This document shows positions 7,955 through 15,404 of a DNA stretch of 64,000 nucleotides, one piece after another. The stretch is from Bacillota bacterium (GTDB taxonomy: Bacteria > Bacillota > Clostridia > Oscillospirales > Acutalibacteraceae). The first letter of the stretch is position 1. Each line of letters begins with the position of its first letter. The stretch spans positions 248,001 to 312,000 of the forward strand of contig JAEWDK010000008.1 of assembly GCA_023390175.1 (NCBI GenBank). Direction: 5' to 3'. Below the pieces are notes generated by a model, which was given only the letters and a program-made list of their open reading frames with translations, did no database searches and had not been told where the DNA came from. Made by a program: the position numbers and the translations under genes.

Positions 7955-9082
7955 CTATTCTTTCCCCAAAGCAGCTTCTATCTGTGATGCCCGCGCGTTC
8001 AAAAGCCTTGCGTTCGCCAGCTCCGTTTCGTCCTGCAGGGTGATGTTGTCCCACACAATTTCAAACTGGCGGTCATACCCGTTCAGCCGCATCCACAGGG
8101 AGCAGATTTTATGGATGACCGGGTTCAGCAGCCTGCGGTACGCTTCCAGCTCGCTGGTTAAAATATCCGCCTGCTGGCTGGACATCCGCTCAGTGGACGA
8201 CCACGACAGCCCCAGCAAAAACGGGGGCAGACCAAGCTTTGCGACAATTTGCTCCAGCATCTGCCGTACCGGCACGTTGCTGTCTAAAATCTGATTATCC
8301 GCGCCGATTGCCTTAATGCTCACGTCGCCGACGGCGACAAAATCGCTTACGCTGTCCTTTTGCATCGCGCGGCCCCACTCGCCGGCAATCTGCTGCGCGC
8401 GTTCCTTCGCGTAAGCGCGGTCAGTGGCGTCCCCTGTCGGTTTATAGGTGACGGCAAACCGGACATTGCCAAGGCGCTCCCAGTTTACGCCGATGGTGTT
8501 GTAAATCTGCACCAGGATGCCGCTCACAAACGGCAGCCCGTGCAAAAGCGAAACACCCTGCGCGCTGCCCGCCGGGGGATTGAGCGCGGAACAAAACACC
8601 AGCTCCGGGTATTTCACCTTCACGCTTCCGCCCGTCTCCCTGCGGTAAATGTCGGTTTGCAGGGGTGACGCCGCTTTCATCTCCACATCGTCCAGCCCTG
8701 CGTTGTAAAGCGCCGCGATAGCGCCGCCGCTCATCACCATTTCGCCCACCGCGTTGCCGTATGTCAGAAGCTGGGACAGGTAGCTGTTCAAAAAGCTTTG
8801 GGCGCCCGTTTCCACCGCGTTCACCTTTACATTTTGTAAAAAGAAGTTCAGCGTATCTTCCACGCTTTGGTCGGTGCATTTCACCGTAAACCCGCCGACC
8901 AGCCTTACAATTTTATCTATTGCGGCGTCAATCACCGGTACCGCTTCCCGCAGCGCGGCGTAAAGCCTGCGTTCCCCGGCGGCAAGCGGCACATAGCTGC
9001 TCAGCGCGGGAAACGGGGAAACGGGCGGCGCGGTCTGCACCGCCTGTACCGGCGGCGAAGATTTTCGTTTCCTTAATAACAT
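7955..9082 (-). CDS. Phage portal protein
   Basis: This 375-residue protein has the hallmarks of an SPP1/HK97-type portal: an N-terminal region with LYAALREAVPVIDAAIDKIVRLVGG, a central beta region (IAALYNAGLDDVEMKAAS), and the portal helix region FLLGLSWSSTERMSSQQADILTS near residue 295, followed by C-terminal helices. It forms the dodecameric ring through which DNA enters the capsid. It overlaps the terL stop by ten bases and has AAGGAG four bases before its ATG. It is rather short for a portal (typical 420-500), consistent with the compact character of the whole operon. Confidence 0.8.
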   Translation of the reverse strand: MLLRKRKSSPPVQAVQTAPPVSPFPALSSYVPLAAGERRLYAALREAVPVIDAAIDKIVRLVGGFTVKCTDQSVEDTLNFFLQNVKVNAVETGAQSFLNSYLSQLLTYGNAVGEMVMSGGAIAALYNAGLDDVEMKAASPLQTDIYRRETGGSVKVKYPELVFCSALNPPAGSAQGVSLLHGLPFVSGILVQIYNTIGVNWERLGNVRFAVTYKPTGDATDRAYAKERAQQIAGEWGRAMQKDSVSDFVAVGDVSIKAIGADNQILDSNVPVRQMLEQIVAKLGLPPFLLGLSWSSTERMSSQQADILTSELEAYRRLLNPVIHKICSLWMRLNGYDRQFEIVWDNITLQDETELANARLLNARASQIEAALGKE

Positions 9083-10335
9083 GGTTCTCCTTCCCCGCGC
9101 GGCGCGGCAATCGCAAAAAACGCATCCTCATGTTGAAGAATGGTTGTTACAAAATACCGCATATCGTCCATCGCGTGGTCATTTTCTTTCAGCGGAACAT
9201 CGCGGCTTTGGTCGTCGTTCCACCGGTAAATTCCAAACTCCCGCACACAGTCCGCGCAGCTGCGGCAAATTTTAATATCGCCCTGCTTGAGCGCAACGCT
9301 CACACGGCGGATTCCGTCCAGCACGTCGTTGTCGGCGGGCAGAACGCGGTACTTGCCGTGCCGTTTAATCACCTCAATAAAGCTTGCCGCGGAGGGATCA
9401 ACCACAATGCTCTCAATGCGGCGTGTACCGCAGAGCGCTTCCAGCGCGGCGTAATGCTCTTCGTCCGTGCGCTGAACCCCCGTACTGCGCGAAGCAAAAT
9501 AATATTCGTCCACACGGTACCATACGCCGTCCTTTTTGCCCCAAAGCCCGAACGAGGACGGGTTCACCGTACCGTAATCGCACGACACCGCAAAGTTTTC
9601 ACAGCCGTGCGGCACGGAACAGAACATGCCGTCCGTCATAAACGGATACACCAGACCCTGCGCCGCCACCCACTTGCCAAGCACAAACCGCTCGTAAAAG
9701 GTGCCGGAGTACAGCCCGTGGTAGCGTGCCAGAATAGCCGGGCTGAGCGAGGGGTTGTCCTCCATGGTAAAGTGGAGGTAGAACGCGTTTTTCGATTCGG
9801 TGTTCCGGATCCACTCGCGGTAAAACCAGTGCTGCGGATTTTCGGGGTTGCAGTTGAACCAGAATTTTGAACCCTCCACCGAGCAGCGCGCCAGCGCCTG
9901 TTCCACAAAAGAGCGGGGCATCAGCGCAACCTCGTCAAATAAAACGCCGGATAGCGTGATTCCCTGAATCAGTGCGGAGGAGCCTTCGTCCCGCCCGCCG
10001 AACAGGTAAAACCGGTTGCTGTTTTTTCCGAACGAAATGTCAATGCGGTTCTCCCCCGCCAAAAAGACACAGTGAAACCCCGCCTCGCTCAGGGCGGGCA
10101 GCAGCGTGGTAATCAGGTTGCGTTTCAGTGAACGGATGGTCTTGCCGCAAATTGCGAAGGAGCGGCCCTGAAACCGGTACAGCGCCCACGCCGCGAACGA
10201 AATGCCAAGGCAAAGCGTTTTTCCGCTGCGCACCGCGCCGTCGCAGATAATGGCGTCCCTGCTTTCCTGCGGGCTGCCGGGGCACCACCAGCTCAGCGCC
10301 TGAAGTTGTTTTTTGGAAAACGACTTATACTCCAT
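9073..10335 (-). CDS. Terminase large subunit (PBSX/XtmB-like)
   Basis: This 420-residue ATPase/nuclease packages DNA into the prohead. The Walker A motif GAVRSGKT lies at residues 33-40, and a Walker B with LFDEVALM near residue 130. The C-terminal RNase H-like nuclease domain contains CDYGTVNPSSFGLW and VVDPSAASFIEVIKRHG, with acidic residues in the expected places, so the enzyme looks intact. GAAGGAGG precedes the ATG, which overlaps the terS stop. PBSX-like terminases can package host DNA by a headful mechanism, which is relevant to the idea of a gene-transfer-agent-like function. Confidence 0.85.
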   Translation of the reverse strand: MEYKSFSKKQLQALSWWCPGSPQESRDAIICDGAVRSGKTLCLGISFAAWALYRFQGRSFAICGKTIRSLKRNLITTLLPALSEAGFHCVFLAGENRIDISFGKNSNRFYLFGGRDEGSSALIQGITLSGVLFDEVALMPRSFVEQALARCSVEGSKFWFNCNPENPQHWFYREWIRNTESKNAFYLHFTMEDNPSLSPAILARYHGLYSGTFYERFVLGKWVAAQGLVYPFMTDGMFCSVPHGCENFAVSCDYGTVNPSSFGLWGKKDGVWYRVDEYYFASRSTGVQRTDEEHYAALEALCGTRRIESIVVDPSAASFIEVIKRHGKYRVLPADNDVLDGIRRVSVALKQGDIKICRSCADCVREFGIYRWNDDQSRDVPLKENDHAMDDMRYFVTTILQHEDAFFAIAAPRGEGEPCY

Positions 10336-10651
10336 CGTTTTCCTCCTTGAAGGAACGCGCGCACTCCTGCAGCGTGCGGTAAAGCGGAAGCTGTTCCCCT
10401 CCCCCGGCGCTCAGCGCTTCCAAACATTGCAGCGCCTTAATCCGGTCGAAAAACTTGATTTCCATCCCCCCGCCCTTTGGCCGCTTGATCTCGGCGATAT
10501 TATACAAATCCATTTTACCGAGCGAAGCCAAGTCGGGCTCTTCCGTAAAAAGCAGCCGCACCGCGTCGGCAATTCCGCCGAACGCCAGCTTTTCGTAACC
10601 CCTTCGAATCCGCCTGCGGGTTTTTTCGTCCGTTTCCGAATGATTTTCCAA
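10325..10651 (-). CDS. Terminase small subunit-like protein
   Basis: This 108-residue, charged, helical protein is the first gene of the operon and directly precedes terL, the expected place of the small terminase. It has KTRRRIRRGYEKLAFGGIADAVRLL, with basic and helical character suited to DNA binding, and a C-terminal helix. I place the start at TTG 10651 because AAAGGAGG lies seven bases upstream; a longer reading to 10705 would run into the inverted repeat at 10688-10715 and has no ribosome binding site. Family recognition is weak and rests mainly on position. Confidence 0.55.
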   Translation of the reverse strand: MENHSETDEKTRRRIRRGYEKLAFGGIADAVRLLFTEEPDLASLGKMDLYNIAEIKRPKGGGMEIKFFDRIKALQCLEALSAGGGEQLPLYRTLQECARSFKEENDGV

Positions 10652-10687
10652 GGTCAAACCTCCTTTCACCCTACATCCCTTTCTGTT

Positions 10688-10715
10688 GGAAAGTTTCCCT
10701 TGCAAGGGAACTTCC
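10688..10715. repeat. Inverted repeat upstream of the phage structural operon
   Basis: An interrupted palindrome in which GGAAAGTTTCCCTTG faces CAAGGGAACTTCC (one A and one T are missing from the second arm). It lies 37 bases upstream of the terS-like start, in the leader. A closely similar repeat with the same flanking CTAAAA occurs at 62637-62664 upstream of the lysis cassette. It could be an operator or an RNA hairpin. Confidence 0.6.
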
Positions 10716-10735
10716 TAAAAATATTTTATTTTTTA

Positions 10736-10783
10736 TTGACAGTCCTAAATATTAGTGATATTGTATATACATTATATATACAA
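10736..10783 (+). promoter_or_regulatory. gntR promoter with palindromic GntR operator
   Basis: A TTGACA -35 box (10736-10741) is followed after 17 bases by an extended -10 TGaTATTGT (10756-10764). The perfect inverted repeat TTGTATATA-CATTA-TATATACAA (10761-10783) overlaps the -10 and start site. YtrA-type GntR repressors bind such AT-rich palindromes, so autorepression of the gntR-ABC operon is very likely. The phage-derived operon diverges from the same 180-base region, so it could be affected too. Confidence 0.7.
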
Positions 10784-10830
10784 TATTTATATTAAACAGC
10801 TTGTCACAGTTTCTTTTGTGAGGTGAAAAC

Positions 10831-11205
10831 GTGGACATTATCATCAGCAACTCAAGCGGCAAACCGATTTACGAACAGATTACCGCCCAAATTAAAAACA
10901 GCATCATCACCGATACACTCCGGGAAGGCGACGCGCTGCCCTCCATGCGGCTTTTGGCAAAGGAGCTGCACATCAGCGTAATTACCACAAAACGTGCCTA
11001 TGAAGATTTGGAACGCGAGGGCTTTATTGAAACGGTAACCGGCAAGGGCAGCTTTGTCGCAAGGAAAAACGTGGAATTTATCCGCGAAGAGCAGCTGCGC
11101 AAAGCCGAGGAATTTTTACAGAACGCGGTGGATGTGGCAAAACTGGGCGGCATTACGCTCGCGGAATTACAGGAGCTGCTCGGCCTGCTGTATCAGGGCG
11201 AATAA
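10831..11205 (+). CDS. GntR-family transcriptional regulator, YtrA type
   Basis: This 124-residue protein has an N-terminal winged helix: NSSGKPIYEQITAQIKNSII, then LREGDALPSMRLLAKELHISVITTKRAYEDLEREGFIETV (residues 30-70), and a short helical C-terminus instead of a ligand-binding domain. That is the YtrA subfamily, whose members repress linked ABC transporter genes, often in response to cell-envelope stress. It starts with GTG, preceded by GAGGTG. It is followed after 27 bases by the ABC ATPase, with a palindromic operator in its promoter. Confidence 0.9.
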   Translation: MDIIISNSSGKPIYEQITAQIKNSIITDTLREGDALPSMRLLAKELHISVITTKRAYEDLEREGFIETVTGKGSFVARKNVEFIREEQLRKAEEFLQNAVDVAKLGGITLAELQELLGLLYQGE

Positions 11206-11232
11206 CATGCGCAACGCGCATTGGAGGTAAAT

Positions 11233-12090
11233 ATGGAAAATATTTTAGAAATTGAAAACCTGAGCAAGCGCTACCCGTCGTTTGCGCTTCAGAATATCAG
11301 CTTTTCCGTACCAAGCGGGAGCATTGTGGGTTTCATCGGTGAAAACGGTGCGGGCAAAACCACCACAATTAAGCTGATTCTGAACGAAATCCGCCGTAAC
11401 TCCGGTTCCGTTAAAATCTTCGGCATGGATAATATCCGTGATGAACGCAAGGTCAAAGAACAAATCGGCGTTGTTTTTGACGAAAGCTACTTTCACGGGG
11501 AATTCAAGGCCGGGGATATCGGCGCTATTTTGAAAAAAGTATTCCGCACCTGGGACAGCAGCTTATTTGATCAATACCTTCAGCAATTTAAGCTGCCGAA
11601 AAATAAAGTAATTAAGGAATACTCCAAAGGGATGAAGATGAAGCTGAGTATTGCGAGCGCGCTGGCGCACAGGCCCCGTCTTCTGATTCTGGACGAAGCC
11701 ACAAGCGGCCTTGACCCGATTATGCGCAGCGACATCCTCGATTTGCTGCTTGACTTCATGCAGGATGAAACACACGGAATTCTGTTTTCCTCCCACATCA
11801 CAAGCGACCTGGAAAAGATCGCGGATTACATCACCTTTATTCACGAGGGAAAAGTTGTTTTCGACCGTTCCAAGGATGATTTAATTTACCGGTGCGGCAT
11901 TTTAAAATGCGGTGCGTCCGACTTTAGCCGGGTTGATAAAAAAAGCCTTGTCCGCTGGCGCAAAACCGAGTGCGGATATGAAGCGCTGGTAATGGATAAA
12001 GACGCCGCAAAACGCAGCTTCCCCGATTTGGTTGTTGACAGCGCGACCATCGACGAAATTATGCTGCTGTATGTAAAGGGGGAAAAATAA
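11233..12090 (+). CDS. ABC transporter ATP-binding protein
   Basis: This 285-residue ATPase has Walker A GENGAGKTT near residue 38, the signature EYSKGMKMKLSIASALAH near 130, and Walker B LLILDEATSGLDP; the H-loop Ser-Ser-His is also visible. The start at ATG 11233 is chosen because GGAGG lies just upstream; TTG 11221 would sit on that site. It overlaps the permease gene by one base (ATGA-type junction). With the YtrA-type repressor and the ABC-2 permease it forms an export or stress-response system similar to Bacillus ytr. The substrate is unknown. Confidence 0.9.
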   Translation: MENILEIENLSKRYPSFALQNISFSVPSGSIVGFIGENGAGKTTTIKLILNEIRRNSGSVKIFGMDNIRDERKVKEQIGVVFDESYFHGEFKAGDIGAILKKVFRTWDSSLFDQYLQQFKLPKNKVIKEYSKGMKMKLSIASALAHRPRLLILDEATSGLDPIMRSDILDLLLDFMQDETHGILFSSHITSDLEKIADYITFIHEGKVVFDRSKDDLIYRCGILKCGASDFSRVDKKSLVRWRKTECGYEALVMDKDAAKRSFPDLVVDSATIDEIMLLYVKGEK

Positions 12091-12713
12091 TGACCGGACT
12101 TTTATTAAAGGATATTCTTTGCTTAAAAAAGCAGTTCAGGCTGCTGTTGTTTCTTTTTGTCTTCTATGCCATTATTCTTGTGGCGTCAGGAAGCCACATT
12201 GAACAGTTTAATGCCATTTTCACCGCCCTGATCGTAATGCTGCCCATGATTATAATCACAAATGCCTTCGCCTTCGACGAACTGTCAAAGTGGGATATTT
12301 ACTCCCTTTCTCTGCCCATCACAAAAAACGGCATTGTCCTTGTAAAATATCTTCTGCTCTTAATTTTGGCAGGCTTCAGCGCTCTGATTCCTCTTACAGT
12401 GAACGCCGTAAGCAGGAACTTAACGCAGGAAACGCTGGCCGGAATTTACGCCGCCTTCGTGGTTGCTCTTGTCCTTTGCTCCGTTTTGATTCCGCTGTTT
12501 TATAAATTCGGGACACAGAAAGCCCGGTTTGCGCTGATGGTGATGGTTATGATTCCGACACTTGGAGCGCTTTTACTGAAAAACTTAAAACTTGCCATGC
12601 CGGGTAACGCGGAAATTATCTTTTGGCTTAAGCTTTCGCCCGTTATTTTGGTCGCTTTTTTCATGGGTTCTTATTTCATCTCCTGCCACATATTTGAAAA
12701 TAAAGAAATCTAG
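12090..12713 (+). CDS. ABC-2 type transporter permease
   Basis: This 207-residue protein has about six hydrophobic segments (LLLFLFVFYAIILVAS near residue 18, FTALIVMLPMIIITNAFAF near 48, LVKYLLLLILAGFSALIPL near 85, YAAFVVALVLCSVLIPLFY near 120, then two more). The motif NAFAFDELSKWDIYSLSLP is typical for small ABC-2 permeases of the BcrB/ABC2_membrane_5 type that pair with YtrA-linked ATPases. It begins at the stop of the ATPase gene. It forms the membrane channel of the complex. Confidence 0.85.
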   Translation: MTGLLLKDILCLKKQFRLLLFLFVFYAIILVASGSHIEQFNAIFTALIVMLPMIIITNAFAFDELSKWDIYSLSLPITKNGIVLVKYLLLLILAGFSALIPLTVNAVSRNLTQETLAGIYAAFVVALVLCSVLIPLFYKFGTQKARFALMVMVMIPTLGALLLKNLKLAMPGNAEIIFWLKLSPVILVAFFMGSYFISCHIFENKEI

Positions 12714-12725
12714 GAAGCGGAATGC

Positions 12726-12809
12726 GTGAATAACTTTATTTTGGTTTTTTGCGCCGCCGTTTTACTCATTTCCACTATTCGCTATATCTTCAGTCAAAAA
12801 AGCAAATAA
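12726..12809 (+). CDS. 27-residue single-span membrane peptide (putative)
   Basis: A GTG at 12726 opens a reading of MNNFILVFCAAVLLISTIRY then IFSQKSK and a stop just before the operon terminator. The sequence is a single hydrophobic span with a basic C-terminus. AGGAAG lies about nine bases upstream, near the permease stop. Its place at the end of a regulated ABC operon suggests a small accessory subunit. The start codon and weak ribosome site make this tentative. Confidence 0.4.
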   Translation: MNNFILVFCAAVLLISTIRYIFSQKSK

Positions 12810-12817
12810 TCAGGCAA

Positions 12818-12858
12818 AAAAAGGAACGATTCAATTTGAGCTGAACCGTTCCTTTTCT
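12818..12858 (+). terminator. Rho-independent terminator of the gntR-ABC operon
   Basis: The stem AAAGGAACG with TTCA pairs with TGAA and CGTTCCTTT around an 8-base loop, and is followed by a T-rich stretch (TTTTCTTT). Confidence 0.8.
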
Positions 12859-12868
12859 TTGCTGTTCA

Positions 12869-12889
12869 ATATAGTATTTAATACTATAT
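12869..12889. repeat. Perfect 21-bp palindrome upstream of degV
   Basis: The arms ATATAGTATT and AATACTATAT flank a single central T. It lies between the previous terminator and degV, about 145 bases before the degV start, in very AT-rich sequence. Operator-like; the binding protein is unknown. Confidence 0.45.
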
Positions 12890-13031
12890 CACGCGTTTTT
12901 TTATATTATATTTTGTTTCAAATTTCTTTTAAAGTATTTACAACAACAATAATAATATGTTAAACTAATCTTAGTTATAATTTCTAATATTTTACAAATT
13001 ATAAATAGAATCATAAAAGAGGAGACCTTAT

Positions 13032-13904
13032 ATGAACGAATACGCAATTATTACCGATTCTTCCTGCGACATGACTGCGGAAATGGCCGCCGAACTGGAA
13101 ATTACGGTGCTCCCCCTTTCCTTCAACCTAAACGGAAAGGAATACCACAATTACCTGGACGGCCGTGAAATTTCCTTCCGCGACTTTTATTCCCACATCC
13201 GCAACGGCGAAGACTGTACCACATCGGCTGTAAACATGGAAGCGTTTGCCTCCGCAATAGAACCGGTTCTGCAGTCGGGAAAAGATGTAATCTGCGTTGC
13301 GTTTTCAAGCGGCCTCTCCAACACCTATAATGCCGCAAAGCTTGCCTGCGAGGAACTTGCCCCCAAATATCCGGAGCGCAAGGTGTACGCCGTGGATACC
13401 CTTTGTGCGTCGCTTGGGGAAGGCCTGCTGGTGTACCTTGCCGTGCAGGAAAAGCGCAGGGGCAAAAACATTGACGAGCTGCGTGACTGGCTTGAAGCAA
13501 ACAAACTGCATCTTTGCCACTGGTTTACGGTGGAGGATTTAAACCACTTAAAACGAGGGGGCAGGGTTTCAGCCGCAACCGCGTTAATCGGAACCATGCT
13601 GAACATTAAACCGGTTCTGCATGTGGACGACGCGGGCCACCTGATTAATATGGGCAAGGCAAGGGGCCGCCGCGCGTCGCTTTCCGCTTTGGTTGACCAC
13701 ATGGAGGAAACGGCAATTGACCCCGCTTCCCAAATCGTATTTATCAGCCACGGGGATTCCCAGGATGATGCGAACTTTGTAGCGCAGGAAGTTAAAAAGC
13801 GGTTTGGCGTAAAAACAGTCATTACGAATTACGTCGGACCGGTTATCGGGGCGCATTCCGGCCCCGGAACCATGGCGTTGTTTTTCCTCGGTACACACCG
13901 GTAA
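13032..13904 (+). CDS. DegV family fatty-acid-binding protein
   Basis: This 290-residue protein has the classic DegV start, YAIITDSSCDMTAEMAAEL, the SxxNxxxF-type TTSAVNMEAFASAIEPVL and the central SGLSNTYNAAKLA and KRGGRVSAATALIGTMLNIKPVL motifs. DegV proteins (FakB-like) bind a fatty acid and in many Firmicutes present exogenous fatty acids to FakA for phosphorylation. No fakA is present in the window. A GGAGA site precedes the ATG. Length is standard for the family. Confidence 0.95.
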   Translation: MNEYAIITDSSCDMTAEMAAELEITVLPLSFNLNGKEYHNYLDGREISFRDFYSHIRNGEDCTTSAVNMEAFASAIEPVLQSGKDVICVAFSSGLSNTYNAAKLACEELAPKYPERKVYAVDTLCASLGEGLLVYLAVQEKRRGKNIDELRDWLEANKLHLCHWFTVEDLNHLKRGGRVSAATALIGTMLNIKPVLHVDDAGHLINMGKARGRRASLSALVDHMEETAIDPASQIVFISHGDSQDDANFVAQEVKKRFGVKTVITNYVGPVIGAHSGPGTMALFFLGTHR

Positions 13905-13913
13905 TTTCACAGC

Positions 13914-13948
13914 AAAAAGGACTGATACAACATCAGTCCTTTTTTTTG
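13914..13948 (+). terminator. Rho-independent terminator of degV
   Basis: AAAAAGGACTGAT and ATCAGTCCTTTTT form a 13-bp stem around ACAAC, followed by a run of T. Confidence 0.9.
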
Positions 13949-13975
13949 CGCCCAAAATCGAATATTGCGTAATAA

Positions 13976-14004
13976 TTGCATTCAAGCATTTTAAAGAGTA
14001 TACT
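13976..14004 (+). promoter_or_regulatory. Promoter of the sigma/anti-sigma module (sigma-A type)
   Basis: TTGCAT (13976-13981) and TATACT (13999-14004) are separated by exactly 17 bases, 30 bases upstream of the sigma factor start. The module is therefore at least partly housekeeping-transcribed. Confidence 0.6.
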
Positions 14005-14033
14005 ATAGGAAAATAGTGGAACGGAGGAACAAA

Positions 14034-14615
14034 ATGCTGATCTTTTTACAGGCGATAAAAAATGATTCCGACCGCAGCGCAGTGGAAGAACTTTACCGAA
14101 CATACGGCAGTACCATGCTTTACATTGCACAGGGAATTTTGAAGGACCGATACCGTGCGGAAGACGCAGTTTCACAGTCATTTATCAAATTAATTGATAA
14201 TCTTCAAAAAATAACCTTCTCCGACTGTAACAAAACGAAGGGGCTGCTCGTTATCATAGTAAGAAACACTTGCTTGGATATGCTGAGGAGTGAAAAGGGC
14301 ACGGATGTTCTTTCACCCGATGAGATGGAAAAGGAAACGGACTGCTCACAGGATCTTCCGCTGGAGCACGTTATTTCGGAGGAAAGCTACAGCCGTATGA
14401 TGAATTGCCTTTTAAAGCTGAATGACAGCTATAAAGATATCCTTCGTCTGAAATATGTGTACGACTATACAAATGCTGAAATTGTAGGAATACTCGGAAT
14501 TTCCGAAGGAAACGCACGCGCGCGTCTGTACCGTGCCCGCCAGGCCTTGATTCGGGAAATAGAGAAGGAGGAAGTCTGCAATGATTTGTACCGACCTTCG
14601 CAGCAAATTATTTGA
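14034..14615 (+). CDS. RNA polymerase sigma-70 family (ECF-like) sigma factor
   Basis: This 193-residue protein has region 2 (AVEELYRTYGSTMLYIAQGIL through RAEDAVSQSFIKLIDNL, residues 15-55), a linker, and region 4 with a helix-turn-helix (LKLNDSYKDILRLKYVYDYT, then AEIVGILGISEGNARARLYRARQAL, residues 125-180). The ATG at 14034 follows GGAGGAACAAA; a reading from 14016 would start inside this site. Its end overlaps the downstream membrane protein gene by 35 bases, which supports a sigma/anti-sigma pairing. Targets are unknown. Confidence 0.85.
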   Translation: MLIFLQAIKNDSDRSAVEELYRTYGSTMLYIAQGILKDRYRAEDAVSQSFIKLIDNLQKITFSDCNKTKGLLVIIVRNTCLDMLRSEKGTDVLSPDEMEKETDCSQDLPLEHVISEESYSRMMNCLLKLNDSYKDILRLKYVYDYTNAEIVGILGISEGNARARLYRARQALIREIEKEEVCNDLYRPSQQII

Positions 14616-15306
14616 TACTGTTATGGAAGCAGCCCTGCGGGATAATTTTCAGCAGGAGCTGGATGAAATTCCGGGTGAAGCGGTGCTGGCCGCGTCATAC
14701 AGCCCTTCTTCAGAGCTGAATCAAAAAATAAGAAAGATTATTTCGAAAAGCAATCACAGATTATTCCTGCGCAAGGCCGGGAAAATCTCACGGCGGGCGG
14801 CTGTCATTACCGCGGTTATTCTCCCTGTTGCCGCCGCGGGGCTGCTCAGTGTGGAAGCTTCCCGAAACGTAATTTTCAACGCGATTTTGAACTGGAAGTC
14901 GAACCATGTTGAAATGAAATATGAAACGGACAGTGCCGAGCGCTCCACGGGCGCTGCGGCGGAAGCCGACGCTTCCGCTCCCGCGTACCTGCCGGACGGC
15001 TTTACGGAGAAAAGCTCCGAAACAGTTGGGAAAACCACCGTTACCGAGTACCAAAATAAAGAGAATGTACGAATCCGTTTGACCCGGAGCCCAATATCCA
15101 GCGCCGGAACCACCGGAATCGACACCGAGCACTCGACTTATAAAGAAATTATCATCAACGGCTACAAAGCATCCCTTTTTGCCGCGAAAACGTCAAAGGA
15201 TTCCACCATTCTGGTTTGGCGGAATAAAACCACCAGCTTTATGCTCGTTTCACCGATTGACAAAGAGGAATTAATCAAAATGGCAACCAGCATTTCTGAA
15301 GATTAG
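14581..15306 (+). CDS. Membrane anti-sigma-like protein with DUF4367-type domain
   Basis: This 241-residue protein has a cytoplasmic N-terminus (residues 1-70), one membrane span (AAVITAVILPVAAAGLLSVEA, about 76-96) and an extracellular domain with YLPDGFTEKSSETVGKTTVTEY and a NGYKASLF segment. That layout and the YLPDGF motif fit DUF4367 proteins encoded next to ECF-like sigma factors in Clostridia. The 35-base overlap with the sigma gene suggests co-translation. The inference is that it sequesters the sigma factor at the membrane; no zinc-binding anti-sigma motif is seen. Confidence 0.75.
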   Translation: MICTDLRSKLFDTVMEAALRDNFQQELDEIPGEAVLAASYSPSSELNQKIRKIISKSNHRLFLRKAGKISRRAAVITAVILPVAAAGLLSVEASRNVIFNAILNWKSNHVEMKYETDSAERSTGAAAEADASAPAYLPDGFTEKSSETVGKTTVTEYQNKENVRIRLTRSPISSAGTTGIDTEHSTYKEIIINGYKASLFAAKTSKDSTILVWRNKTTSFMLVSPIDKEELIKMATSISED

Positions 15307-15404
15307 GCAGTGGAGGCGTTTCATTTGAAACTTACTATTTCACAGGATAAAAGAGTTTTTCTTGTTCGTAGCACCATCCAATGCTGCGAAGGAGGAAGTG
15401 CCAC

